This document shows positions 7,453 to 16,237 of a stretch of DNA of 64,000 nt, piece by piece (the first letter of the stretch is position 1; the number at the start of each line of letters is the position of its first letter). The translations under genes were made by a program, and so were the position numbers. Origin of the DNA: Streptomyces sp. NBC_00306 (GTDB lineage Bacteria; Actinomycetota; Actinomycetes; Streptomycetales; Streptomycetaceae); the NCBI RefSeq assembly GCF_036169555.1, contig NZ_CP108032.1:4092001-4156000 (forward strand), written 5' to 3'. The notes under the pieces were generated by a model. The model did no database searches and was not told the origin of the DNA. It saw only the letters and a list, made by a program, of their open reading frames with translations.

Positions 7453-9450
7453 TCAGTCGCCGTCTCCGCCGCCGATGAATCCGCCGTTCCCGCCTCCGTT
7501 GTTGCCGCCGTTCCCGCCGCCGCCACCGATCGTCGTGAGCGTGATCGTGGTGGTGGCCGGGTCGACCTGCGTACCGGGCTGCGGGTCGAGCGAGGTCACG
7601 ATGGCGTTGTCGTCGCCGGGGCTGCCGGGCGCGAGCGCGAGGTTCGTGAAGCCGTTCTGGGCCAGGATCTGCTTGGCCTGTCCGAGCCTCTGGGTCCGCA
7701 CCTCGGGAACCGGCTTCCCGGCCGGCTGCTGCGGGCCCTTGGAGACCTTCAGCGTGATCGTCGCGCCCTTGGACGCCTTGCCCGTGGGGGACTGCTCGAC
7801 GACCGTGTTCGCGGGCTGGGCCGAGTCGACGTCCTGCCGCTCGACCTTGAACTCGAGGGTCTCCAGCTGGGCCTTGGCACTCTCGAACTGCTGGCCCTGC
7901 ACCGGCGGAATGTTCACCAGCGCTTCCTTGGCCACCTTCAGGTTCACGGTCGTGCCCTTCTCGGCCAGGCTGTTGCCCCGCGGGTCCTGGGAGATGACCG
8001 TGCCGGGATCCTGCTCGGAGGACTCGACTTCCTCGACCTTGAACTTGAATCCCTTGCGCTGGAGGGCTTCCTGCGCGTTCTCCTGAGACTTCTCGGTGAC
8101 GTCCGGGACCTCGATCTTCGGTGCGCCCTCGGAGAGGACGTACTGGACCGTCTCGCCCTGCTGCATGGTGGCGCCTTCAGCCGGCGTCTGGCTGCAGATC
8201 GTGTTCTTGGGCTGGTCGCAGCGGTCCGTGCCGGACTGGCTGATCTTGACGCCCGAGTTCGTCGCGAGCGTCCCGGCCTCCTTCACGGTCTTGCCCACGA
8301 GCGAGGGCGCCGGCACGTCGCCATTGCCCCCGTCGTTGCCGCTGAAGACGGCACGGCCGATGAGCACCGCGCCGACCAGCACCAGGATGCCCGCGACCAC
8401 CAGCAGGATCGTCGACGTGTTGGACTTCTTCTGCTGGCGTCGGCGGCCCGGGCGGTCGTCGTAGCCGCCGAAGCCGCCGTCGTCCGGGTTCATGGGCGGC
8501 AGCATCGAGGTCTGGCCCGCCGGGTCGGCCTGGCGCAGCGCCGTGGTGGCCTGGTCGTCCGAGCCGTAGCCGTAGCCGACCGCGCCCATCGCCGCCGTCG
8601 CCGCCACGGGCTGTCCGTCCAGACAGGCCTCGATGTCCGCGCGCATCTCATCGGCGGACTGGTAGCGGTAGTCGGGGTCCTTGACCAGGGCCCGCAGGAC
8701 GATGGCGTCCATCTCGGGCGTGATCTCGGGGTCGAAGTTGCTGGGCGGCTGCGGCTCCTCGCGTACGTGCTGGTACGCGACAGCCACCGGGGAGTCGCCC
8801 ACGAAGGGCGGCCGCACGGTGAGGAGCTCGTAGAGCAGACAGCCGGTGGAGTAGAGGTCGGACCGCGCGTCGACCTGCTCGCCCTTGGCCTGCTCGGGCG
8901 AGAGGTACTGGGCGGTGCCGATGACGGCGGCGGTCTGCGTCATCGTCATCCCGGAGTCGCCCATGGCGCGGGCGATGCCGAAGTCCATGACCTTGACCTG
9001 GCCGGTGCGCGTCAGCATGACGTTCGCCGGCTTGATGTCGCGGTGGACGATGCCGTTGCGGTGGGAGTACTCCAGGGCCTGGAGGATGCCGATGGTCATC
9101 TCCAGGGTGCGCTCGGGCAGCAGCTTGCGTCCCGAGTGCAGCAGCTCTCTGAGCGTGGAGCCGTCGACGTACTCCATGACGATGTACGGGATCGAGACCC
9201 CGTCGACGTAGTCCTCGCCCGTGTCGTACACCGCGACGATCGCCGGGTGGTTGAGCGAGGCGGCCGACTGGGCCTCACGGCGGAACCGGGCCTGGAAGGA
9301 CGGGTCGCGGGCGAGGTCGGCCCGCAGCGTCTTCACGGCGACGGTGCGGCCGAGCCGGGTGTCGTGGGCGAGGTACACCTCTGCCATGCCACCGCGGCCG
9401 AGCACCGAGCCCAGTTCGTACCGGCCGCCGAGGCGACGCGGCTCTTCCAT
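7453..9450 (-). CDS. pknB: PASTA-domain Ser/Thr protein kinase PknB
   Basis: 665 residues. The kinase domain covers about 11-275: glycine loop GRGGMAEVY, Lys40, HRDIKPAN (Asp138), DFG 157-159, and an activation loop with TMTQT as likely autophosphorylation sites. A Gln/Pro linker leads to a membrane segment (about 347-369) and four exported PASTA repeats, ending in a Gly/Asn-rich tail. PknB senses lipid II or muropeptide fragments and phosphorylates growth and division proteins. ATG at 9450 (MEEPRRLGGRYELG) is chosen because homology begins there; upstream in-frame codons are unsupported. It is the last gene of the fhaA-fhaB-pstP-rodA-pbpA-pknB cluster, 168 bases after pbpA. Confidence 0.95.
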   Translation of the reverse strand: MEEPRRLGGRYELGSVLGRGGMAEVYLAHDTRLGRTVAVKTLRADLARDPSFQARFRREAQSAASLNHPAIVAVYDTGEDYVDGVSIPYIVMEYVDGSTLRELLHSGRKLLPERTLEMTIGILQALEYSHRNGIVHRDIKPANVMLTRTGQVKVMDFGIARAMGDSGMTMTQTAAVIGTAQYLSPEQAKGEQVDARSDLYSTGCLLYELLTVRPPFVGDSPVAVAYQHVREEPQPPSNFDPEITPEMDAIVLRALVKDPDYRYQSADEMRADIEACLDGQPVAATAAMGAVGYGYGSDDQATTALRQADPAGQTSMLPPMNPDDGGFGGYDDRPGRRRQQKKSNTSTILLVVAGILVLVGAVLIGRAVFSGNDGGNGDVPAPSLVGKTVKEAGTLATNSGVKISQSGTDRCDQPKNTICSQTPAEGATMQQGETVQYVLSEGAPKIEVPDVTEKSQENAQEALQRKGFKFKVEEVESSEQDPGTVISQDPRGNSLAEKGTTVNLKVAKEALVNIPPVQGQQFESAKAQLETLEFKVERQDVDSAQPANTVVEQSPTGKASKGATITLKVSKGPQQPAGKPVPEVRTQRLGQAKQILAQNGFTNLALAPGSPGDDNAIVTSLDPQPGTQVDPATTTITLTTIGGGGGNGGNNGGGNGGFIGGGDGD

Positions 9451-9618
9451 AACTGTTCCAGCCCTCTCCGTCAGTCCCGACCGCACCAGCGTGTGGTCCG
9501 GCGGTGTGCTGTTCGCGCATACGCTACCGGCCGCTCCCCACTCGATCGGCCCGCGACGGTCAGCTGATACCCGACCGGTATCGCAATGTGCAGGTATGGG
9601 GGGCGCACGTGATCCGCA

Positions 9619-11079
9619 TCACTTCTTGCTGTCCAGCACCGCCTGCATGACTTTCTTGGCGATCGGGGCCGCGAGGCCGCCACCCGAGATGTCGTCGCGT
9701 CGGGCCTCGCTGTCCTCCACGACGACGGCGACGGCGACCGGCGAGCCGTCCGCGGTCTTGGCGTACGAGATGAACCAGGCGTACGGGTTCTTGCTGTTGT
9801 TCTCGCCGTGCTGGGCGGTACCCGTCTTGCCGCCCACCTTGACGCCGTCGATCTGGGCCTTCTCGCCGGTGCCGCTGTCGACCACGTTCTCCATCATCTG
9901 CTGGAGGAGCTGCGCGTTCTTCTGCGAGACCGGACGGCTCATCTCCTGCGGCTCGGTCTTGGAGATCACATCGAGGTTCGGCGCCTCGAGCTGGTCGATC
10001 ATGTACGGCTTCATCAGCTTGCCGTCGTTGGCGATCGCCGCCGTGACCATGGCCATCTGGAGGGGGGTGGTGGCCGTGTTGAACTGGCCGATGGAGGAGA
10101 GCGCGTTGCCCGGCTTGTCCATGTTCTTGTCGTAGACGGACGCCGCCGCACGCACCGGGGTGTCGATCTCGGCGTTGTTGAAGCCGAACTTCTGCGCCAT
10201 CTCGACCATCTTGTCCCGGCCGACCGTGTCACCGAGCTTGGCGAAGACGGTGTTGCAGGAGACCCGCAGCGCCTCGTTCAGGCTGGCGTTCTTGCAGCCC
10301 GGGTGGGAGTTGGGGAGCTTCGTGCGGGTGTCGGGCAGGGTGTACGGCTCGGGGGTGTCCGTGGCCGCGTCGATGTCGTCCACCGCGCCGTACTCCAGCG
10401 CGGCCGCCGCGGTGAGCACCTTGAAGGTGGACCCGGGCGGGTAGACCTCGCGCAGCGCGCGGTTGAGCTTCGGCTTGTCCTTGTCCTTCTCCAGCGCGTT
10501 CCACGCCTTGGCGTCTGCGTCCCGGTAGCCGGCGAAGGAGGCCGGGTCGTAGGACGGGGTGGAGGCGAGGGCAAGGATCTTGCCCGTCTGCGGGTCGATC
10601 GCCGCGACGGCGCCCTTCTTGCTTCCCAGGCCCTCGAAGGCGGCCTTCTGCGCGGCGCCGTTGAGGGTCGTGACGACGTTGCCGCCCTTCTTCGTGTCGC
10701 CGGTGAACATCGCCATCGTGCGGTCGAAGAAGAGCTGGTCGGAGTTGCCCGTGAGGATGCCGTCCTCGAGCTTCTCGATCTGGTTGGCGTCGAAGGCCTG
10801 CGAGGCGTACCCGGTCACCGGCGCCCACATGGGGCCGTTGACGTAGGTGCGCTTGTACTTGAAGTCGGTGTCGTTCGTCTCGACCGAGCCGGTGATGGGC
10901 TTGCCGTCGACGATGATGTTGCCGCGCTCGCTGGCGTACCGCTCGATCGTGATGCGGCGGTTCTTGCTGTTCGTGTTGAGGTCCTCGGCCTCGGCGTACT
11001 GGAGCCAGTTGATGCGCACGAGGAGGGCCAGGACGAGAAGGCCGCAGAAGATCGCGATCCGGCGCAGGGGCTTGTTCAC
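9619..11079 (-). CDS. pbpA: Class B penicillin-binding protein (PbpA family transpeptidase)
   Basis: 486 residues: a membrane anchor at about 8-23, a PBP dimerisation-like region to about 150, and a transpeptidase domain with S217TFK, S274CN and K418TGTA. It cross-links peptidoglycan outside the membrane and is the usual partner of the SEDS protein encoded just upstream. The GTG at 11079 overlaps the rodA stop by four bases, so translation is probably coupled. In mycobacteria the orthologue is controlled by PknB phosphorylation. Confidence 0.95.
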   Translation of the reverse strand: MNKPLRRIAIFCGLLVLALLVRINWLQYAEAEDLNTNSKNRRITIERYASERGNIIVDGKPITGSVETNDTDFKYKRTYVNGPMWAPVTGYASQAFDANQIEKLEDGILTGNSDQLFFDRTMAMFTGDTKKGGNVVTTLNGAAQKAAFEGLGSKKGAVAAIDPQTGKILALASTPSYDPASFAGYRDADAKAWNALEKDKDKPKLNRALREVYPPGSTFKVLTAAAALEYGAVDDIDAATDTPEPYTLPDTRTKLPNSHPGCKNASLNEALRVSCNTVFAKLGDTVGRDKMVEMAQKFGFNNAEIDTPVRAAASVYDKNMDKPGNALSSIGQFNTATTPLQMAMVTAAIANDGKLMKPYMIDQLEAPNLDVISKTEPQEMSRPVSQKNAQLLQQMMENVVDSGTGEKAQIDGVKVGGKTGTAQHGENNSKNPYAWFISYAKTADGSPVAVAVVVEDSEARRDDISGGGLAAPIAKKVMQAVLDSKK

Positions 11080-12485
11080 GGTCGGACCACCTGGGTCATC
11101 TCGGCGTCGGGGGACGGGGCGGGGGCCGGCGCGGGACGGCGCGCGGTGTCGCTGATACGGATCAGGATGCCGATCAGCGCCCAGTTGGCGATCACGGACG
11201 AACCGCCGTAGGCCACGAACGGCATGGTCATACCGGTCAGCGGGATGAGGCCCATCACACCGCCGGCCACCACGAAGACCTGGATGGCGAAGGCTCCGGA
11301 GAGGCCGACCGCCAAGAGCTTGCCGAAGGGGTCACGGGCAGCCAGTGCGGTGCGTACGCCGCGTTCCACGATCAGGCCGTAGACCAGCAGGAACGCCATC
11401 ATTCCGGCGAGACCCAGCTCCTCACCGAAGGTGGAGAGAATGAAGTCGGAGTTGGCGGCGAAGCCGATGAGGTCGGAGTCGCCCTGGCCGAGCCCTGTGC
11501 CGAGCGTGCCGCCGGAGCCGAAGGACATCAGCGCCTGGCCGATCTGCTCGCTCTGCTCCCAGGTCTTCTCCGCGAAGGGGTTGAGCCAGAACTCCACACG
11601 CTGCTGGACGTGCGGCTCGAACGAGGCGACACCCACCGCGCCGACCGCCGACATCAGCAGGCCGAAGACGATCCAGCTGGTGCGCTCGGTGGCCACGTAC
11701 AGCATGATCACGAAGAGGCCGAAGAACAGCAGCGAGGTGCCGAGGTCGGTCTCGAAGACCAGGATGAGGATGGACATCGCCCAGACCATGAGGATCGGTC
11801 CGAGGTCACGTCCACGCGGCAGGTACAGGCCCATGAACCGGCGGCTCGCCAGCGCCAGGGCGTCGCGCTTCACCATCAGGTAGCCGGAGAAGAAGATCGC
11901 GATAATGATCTTCGCGAACTCACCGGGCTGGATGGTGAAGGGGCCGAGGCTGATCCAGATCTTGGCGCCGTTCACCGCCGGGAAGAACATCGGCAGGATC
12001 AGCAGGACCAGCGCCACCGCCATCGAGATGTACGTGTAGCGCTGGAGGATGCGGTGGTCCTTGAGCAGAATCAGCACGGCAACGAAGAGCGCGATGCCGA
12101 TCGCCGAGTACATGAGCTGCTTGGGGGCGTCCGGGCTGAAGCTGCCGAAAAGGTTCTCGGCACGCTGGATCAGTCGCGGGGACTGGTCCAGCCGCCAGAT
12201 CATGACCAGTCCGAGGCCGTTGAGCAGGGTGGCCAGCGGAAGCAGCAGTGGGTCGGAGTACTTGGCGAACTTACGCACCGCCAGGTGCGCCACACCGGCG
12301 AGCAGGCCCAGTCCGAGCCCGTAGCCGAGCACGCCGGCCGGCAGCTTGCCGTCGAGGGCCAGTCCCACGTTGATGTACGCGAACACCGGAATGACGACGG
12401 CGAAGGCGAGCAGCATCAGCTCGGTGTTGCGGCGGCTCGGTGCTTCGATCGCGCCGATCGTGGTGGTGTTTGTGACAACGCTCAT
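11076..12485 (-). CDS. rodA: SEDS-family peptidoglycan glycosyltransferase (RodA/FtsW)
   Basis: 469 residues with about ten membrane helices and the SEDS signatures RLDQSP, GPFTIQPGEFAKI and GMTMPFVAYGGSSVIANW. It polymerises glycan strands from lipid II in the membrane together with the adjacent class B PBP. ATG at 12485, 23 bases beyond the pstP stop. The C-terminal tail is Pro/Ala-rich and likely cytoplasmic. RodA rather than FtsW is inferred from the PknB-cluster context, since FtsW normally lies in the dcw cluster. Confidence 0.94.
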   Translation of the reverse strand: MSVVTNTTTIGAIEAPSRRNTELMLLAFAVVIPVFAYINVGLALDGKLPAGVLGYGLGLGLLAGVAHLAVRKFAKYSDPLLLPLATLLNGLGLVMIWRLDQSPRLIQRAENLFGSFSPDAPKQLMYSAIGIALFVAVLILLKDHRILQRYTYISMAVALVLLILPMFFPAVNGAKIWISLGPFTIQPGEFAKIIIAIFFSGYLMVKRDALALASRRFMGLYLPRGRDLGPILMVWAMSILILVFETDLGTSLLFFGLFVIMLYVATERTSWIVFGLLMSAVGAVGVASFEPHVQQRVEFWLNPFAEKTWEQSEQIGQALMSFGSGGTLGTGLGQGDSDLIGFAANSDFILSTFGEELGLAGMMAFLLVYGLIVERGVRTALAARDPFGKLLAVGLSGAFAIQVFVVAGGVMGLIPLTGMTMPFVAYGGSSVIANWALIGILIRISDTARRPAPAPAPSPDAEMTQVVRP

Positions 12486-12508
12486 GGTGGAGAGGGCCCC
12501 CTAGGCCG

Positions 12509-14005
12509 TTACTGCTTTCCGCAGTTCGCGGCCAGCTTCTGCTCCTCTTCCGAGAGGGTGGGGCCCGGAGTGGGAGTAGGTGCGGTCGGCTTGGTCTTGG
12601 CGTTCTGGGTGGTGGGCTTGCCGGTGGTGCCACCGGCCTCGCCCTCACCGGGCGGCGGCGTGCTCGCACGGTCGGCGGCCTCGCGGCGCTGCTCCTCCTT
12701 CTTGCAGGCGGAGGCCTGAGCGGCGAGTTCGTCGATCTTCGAGCGGGCCCGGCCGAGGCTGTCCTGCGTGATGGTGCCCTCGACCTGCTTGCGCTGGTAC
12801 TCCGGCAGGTACTTGAGTTCGATCTCGGGGTGGTCCTTCTCCACCTTCGAGAGCGAGACCCATGCCAGGTCCTGGCTGATGCCCTGGTAGAGCGCGACGT
12901 GCTCGTCGTTGGAGCCGACGTAGTACTGGGTCTGCGTCCAGCGGTAGCCGCCGTACAGACCGCCGCCGACGACCGCCAGCGCGAGCACGATGAAGAACGA
13001 GCGCTTCAGCCACTTGCGGCCGCCGCGCGGCTTGACGAAGTCGTCGTCGCCGTACGTGCCGAAGCTGTCCTCGGACGGCAGTCCGCCGTACCCCGCCCCG
13101 CCGCCGCTTCCGGGCGGGCCGAAGCTGCCGTTCGCTTGCGGCGGCACGGGACGCCCGAGGCCCGCCGCGCGGCCGGCGGGCGTCTGCATGGCGCCGCCGT
13201 CGTTCATCTGCAGCTGGTTCTCGGCGACCGCGCCGACGACGACCGGGGTGTCGTTGAGCTGCCCGGCCAGAGTGTCGTTGGTGTCGGTGTCGAGGACGTC
13301 CGCCACGATGCAGGTGATGTTGTCCGGACCGCCGCCGCGCAGAGCGAGCTGGATCAGGTCCTGGACGGTCTCCTGCGGGCCCTGGTAGCTGGCGAGCGTC
13401 TCTTCCATCGTCTGGTGCGAGACGACGCCGGACAGACCGTCGGAGCAGATCAGATAGCGGTCGCCGGCGCGCACCTCGCGGATCGAGAGGTCGGGCTCGA
13501 CATGGTCGCCGCTGCCCAGCGCGCGCATCAGCAGAGAGCGCTGCGGGTGGGTGGTCGCCTCTTCCTCGGTGATCCGGCCCTCGTCGACCAGGCGCTGAAC
13601 CCAGGTGTGGTCCTGCGTGATCTGGGTCAGCACGCCGTCGCGGAGCAGGTACGCGCGGGAGTCGCCGACATGCACGAGACCGAGCCGCTGGCCGGTCCAC
13701 AGCAGGGCGGTGAGCGTCGTGCCCATGCCTTCGAGCTGGGGGTCCTCCTCGACCATCAGCCGCAGCTGATCATTGGCGCGCTGCACGGCCGTACCGAGCG
13801 AGGTGAGGATGTCCGAGCCGGGCACGTCGTCGTCGAGCGTGACGAGCGTGGAGATGACCTCCGAGGAGGCGACCTCACCGGCGGCCTGGCCGCCCATGCC
13901 GTCGGCGATGGCCAGCAGGCGGGGGCCGGCATAGCCGGAGTCCTCGTTCCCCTCCCGGATCATGCCTTTGTGCGATCCGGCGGCGAAGCGCAGTGACAGA
14001 CTCAT
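12509..14005 (-). CDS. pstP: PP2C-family Ser/Thr phosphatase PstP
   Basis: 498 residues. The PP2C domain covers about 1-240 with the metal-binding motifs GNEDSGY, IADGMGGQA, HVGDSRAYL, CSDGLSG and GGPDNITCI. Then come a Gly/Pro linker, one membrane segment (about 325-345) and an exported tail with a Pro/Thr-rich end. It dephosphorylates PknB-type kinases and their targets. ATG at 14005 follows GAGG at good spacing and begins at MSLSLRFAAGSHKG, where homology starts; an upstream in-frame start at 14059 lacks support. Confidence 0.95.
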   Translation of the reverse strand: MSLSLRFAAGSHKGMIREGNEDSGYAGPRLLAIADGMGGQAAGEVASSEVISTLVTLDDDVPGSDILTSLGTAVQRANDQLRLMVEEDPQLEGMGTTLTALLWTGQRLGLVHVGDSRAYLLRDGVLTQITQDHTWVQRLVDEGRITEEEATTHPQRSLLMRALGSGDHVEPDLSIREVRAGDRYLICSDGLSGVVSHQTMEETLASYQGPQETVQDLIQLALRGGGPDNITCIVADVLDTDTNDTLAGQLNDTPVVVGAVAENQLQMNDGGAMQTPAGRAAGLGRPVPPQANGSFGPPGSGGGAGYGGLPSEDSFGTYGDDDFVKPRGGRKWLKRSFFIVLALAVVGGGLYGGYRWTQTQYYVGSNDEHVALYQGISQDLAWVSLSKVEKDHPEIELKYLPEYQRKQVEGTITQDSLGRARSKIDELAAQASACKKEEQRREAADRASTPPPGEGEAGGTTGKPTTQNAKTKPTAPTPTPGPTLSEEEQKLAANCGKQ

Positions 14006-14140
14006 GCGCACCTCGCCCGTCGGCTCGGGGTACAGCCGGTCTCGAGCCACACTGCCCACCCTCCGGTCGGGAGCCCGTCCCGGTCCGCTGTCGGGACCGC
14101 TGCGGCTCGCTCGCTCCGCTCGCGCGCTGTCATTGTCCTA

Positions 14141-14656
14141 CTACTTCCGCAGCTCGATGACGGTCTTGCCGATGCGGATCGGCGCGCCCAGCGGAATCGG
14201 GGTCGGCGTGGTGAGTCGGGTCCGGTCGAGATATGTGCCGTTGGTGGACCCGAGATCCTCGACGATCCACTGGCCGTCACGGTCCGGGTAGATCCTGGCA
14301 TGCCGGCTGGAGGCGTAGTCGTCGTCCAGCACGATCGTTGAATCGTGGGCCCGGCCCAGCGAGATGGTCTGGCCTTGCAGTGCCACGGTGGTACCCGTCA
14401 GGGTCCCCTCGGACACGACCAGCTTGGTCGGCGCTCCGCGCCGCTGGCGGCTGTTCGCCTGCTGGCGCTGCGGCGGTGGCGCAGCACTCTGGCGCGCCTG
14501 CTGCTGGGGACGGGCGTCGGCATTGCGGCGTGAGCCGCGCTGCGTGACGCGCGTACCGAACAGGTCGCTGCGAATGACCTGGACGGCCACGATGACGAAC
14601 AGCCACAGAACGGCCAGGAAACCTAGCCGCATGACCGTCAGGGTCAGCTCTGACAT
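14141..14656 (-). CDS. fhaB: Membrane-anchored FHA-domain protein FhaB
   Basis: 171 residues: N-terminal membrane helix (about 7-27, LGFLAVLWLFVIVAVQVI), a Gln/Arg/Pro-rich linker, and an FHA domain at about 85-165. The phosphothreonine-binding features are SLGRAHDSTI, SSRHARI and DLGSTNGTYL. FHA domains of this cluster bind autophosphorylated PknB and PBP/MurJ-type partners; the mycobacterial FhaB is also called FipA. It lies 10 bases after fhaA on the same strand. Confidence 0.94.
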   Translation of the reverse strand: MSELTLTVMRLGFLAVLWLFVIVAVQVIRSDLFGTRVTQRGSRRNADARPQQQARQSAAPPPQRQQANSRQRRGAPTKLVVSEGTLTGTTVALQGQTISLGRAHDSTIVLDDDYASSRHARIYPDRDGQWIVEDLGSTNGTYLDRTRLTTPTPIPLGAPIRIGKTVIELRK

Positions 14657-14666
14657 TGCCCCCGCT

Positions 14667-15521
14667 TCACCCTTCGGCTTGCCGGTAAACGATGGTGGTG
14701 CTGCCCACGACGATCCGCGAGCCGTCGCGGAGCGTAGCGCGGGTGGTGTGCTGCCCGTCTACCACGATGCCGTTGGTAGACCCGAGATCCTGGATCGTCG
14801 AGGGCGTTCCGGTCCGGATCTCACAGTGCCGGCGCGATACGCCGGGGTCGTCGATCCGCACATCGGCGTCGGTGCTGCGACCCAGCACCAGCGTCGGGCG
14901 GGAGATCTGATGGCGGGTGCCGTTGATCTCGATCCAACGTCTGACTTGGGTGCCCGGCAGCGGGCCCGCGGCCCCTGCCGGACGGCGGTCCGCCGTGGGA
15001 GCGGCTCCGGGACGGCCGCCGCCCGGGGGCGGTGCGGCCGGCATCGGAGGTGCTCCGGTCGGAGGGTAGCCGTACCCGCCGCGAGCGCCGCCCTGCGGGG
15101 CGACGGGGGCGGGGCCGGCCGGTGCCCGGTCGGGCGCCTGTGACGTACTCGACGCGAGCGTACGGCTGCGCACGCGGTACAGACCCGTGTCGAGGTCGTC
15201 CGCCTTCTCCAGATGGACCTTGATCGTGCCCATGAAGGTGTAGCGCTGCTGCTTGGCGTAGTCGCGGACCAGGCCCGCGAGCTCGTCGCCGAGCTGGCCG
15301 GAGTACGGGCTCAGGCGCTCGAAGTCGCCGGGGCTGAGCTCCACGATGAAGTCGTTGGGGACGACCGTCCGCTCGCGGTTCCAGATCGTCGCGTTGTTGT
15401 CGCACTCACGCTGGAGCGCGCCCGCGATCTCGACAGGCTGGACCTCGGACTTGAACACCTTGGCGAAGGTGCCGTTGACCAGACCTTCGAGTCGCTGCTC
15501 GAACTTCTTCAGGACTCCCAT
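14667..15521 (-). CDS. fhaA: FHA-domain protein FhaA with DUF3662 N-terminus
   Basis: 284 residues. The N-terminal DUF3662 domain (about 1-115, MGVLKKFEQRLEGLVNGTFA) is followed by a Gly/Pro-rich linker and a C-terminal FHA domain (about 190-280) with LVLGRSTDADV, VSRRHCEI and DLGSTNGIVVDG. FhaA is the first gene of the pknB cluster and recognises phosphothreonine in PknB and in the MurJ-type lipid II flippase. ATG at 15521 follows GGAGGAGG. It is transcribed away from tRNA-Leu. Confidence 0.95.
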   Translation of the reverse strand: MGVLKKFEQRLEGLVNGTFAKVFKSEVQPVEIAGALQRECDNNATIWNRERTVVPNDFIVELSPGDFERLSPYSGQLGDELAGLVRDYAKQQRYTFMGTIKVHLEKADDLDTGLYRVRSRTLASSTSQAPDRAPAGPAPVAPQGGARGGYGYPPTGAPPMPAAPPPGGGRPGAAPTADRRPAGAAGPLPGTQVRRWIEINGTRHQISRPTLVLGRSTDADVRIDDPGVSRRHCEIRTGTPSTIQDLGSTNGIVVDGQHTTRATLRDGSRIVVGSTTIVYRQAEG

Positions 15522-15837
15522 GAGGCACCTCCTCCGTCGTTGCCGTCCTGGTACTGCTTACTGATCGTATCCACGCGTCGGGAAATCGGCTGGTTCCCCT
15601 TGTCTGCCCCGTCGATGAGTGTCACCTCTCACACGGATCGTAGAGGCGGCCTCCTGACAGTGTCCCGCACCCGGGGTGTGCCGAGGAGGAGTGGGGGCGG
15701 CCGCTCTTCGTTCCCTGTTCCCCGGTCGCCCGTGCCAAACAAACGGATGTGAAGGCACCCTGTCCAGCGTGCTAATCTTCTGCATGTCGCCAGGGGGACG
15801 CACCGAACCGGTGAGACCCCGAACGGCAGCACCCAAT
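15522..15837. other. Divergent intergenic region between fhaA and tRNA-Leu
   Basis: 316 bases with no gene. The fhaA side carries its ribosome site and must hold the promoter of the six-gene minus operon. The tRNA side has TAATCT at 15773-15778, 18 bases from GTGAAG at 15749-15754, a plausible -10/-35 pair for the tRNA. No repeat or operator is evident. Confidence 0.4.
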
Positions 15838-15921
15838 GCGCGGGTGGCGGAATAGGCAGACGCGCTGGATTCAGGTTCCAGTGCCCGAAAGGGCGTGGGG
15901 GTTCAACTCCCCCCTCGCGCA
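15838..15921 (+). tRNA. tRNA-Leu (anticodon CAG)
   Basis: Full class II cloverleaf: acceptor stem GCGCGGG with CTCGCGC (15914-15920), anticodon stem CTGGA/TCCAG around loop TTCAGGT, anticodon CAG at 15872-15874, a long variable arm TGCCCGAAAGGGCGT and T-arm GGGGG-TTCAACT-CCCCC. Discriminator A at 15921; the CCA end is not encoded. It decodes CUG, the commonest Leu codon in such genomes. A terminator follows immediately, and there is no integrase gene or duplicated 3' end nearby. Confidence 0.96.
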
Positions 15922-15927
15922 CAGATG

Positions 15928-15964
15928 GAAGCCCCGTAGGTCATCGACCTACGGGGCTTCTTCG
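15928..15964 (+). terminator. Terminator after tRNA-Leu
   Basis: A perfect 15-bp stem (15928-15942 with 15946-15960) around an ATC loop, followed by TTCGT. It lies seven bases after the tRNA end. Confidence 0.88.
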
Positions 15965-16237
15965 TGTCCGGACGGCTGCGTGTCGGCGACGGTCGACGGC
16001 GTGTCCGGCGGCGGTCGACGGCGTGTCCGGCGGCGGCCTCGGTGCGGTTCGAACGCGGTCGGCTTCGGGAGCGGGGGCGGGGGTGGGGGCGGCGCCGGAT
16101 CCGTGGTCGAGTGCGGGCCGGATCCGTGGTCGAGCGCCGTCGGCAGGTGTGGGATACGCGACTGTGCGACGTTCGTCGCTCCCGGCCGCGACCAAAGGGG
16201 GCCGTCGGCGTGGCGGGGGATTCTCTAGGGTGCCGTC
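15965..16237. repeat. Spacer with two pairs of direct repeats
   Basis: Two tandem 22-bp units start at 15991 and 16013 (GGTCGACGGCGTGTCCGG...), and an 18-bp pair GCCGGATCCGTGGTCGAG lies at 16094 and 16117. No open frame looks real. The histidine-kinase promoter must lie here, but I see no convincing -10/-35. Confidence 0.6.

Noticed and set aside
15838..15964. tRNA-Leu as an attachment site for an integrated element
   Set aside because: The tRNA is intact, followed by its terminator, with no integrase gene and no second copy of its 3' end in the window.
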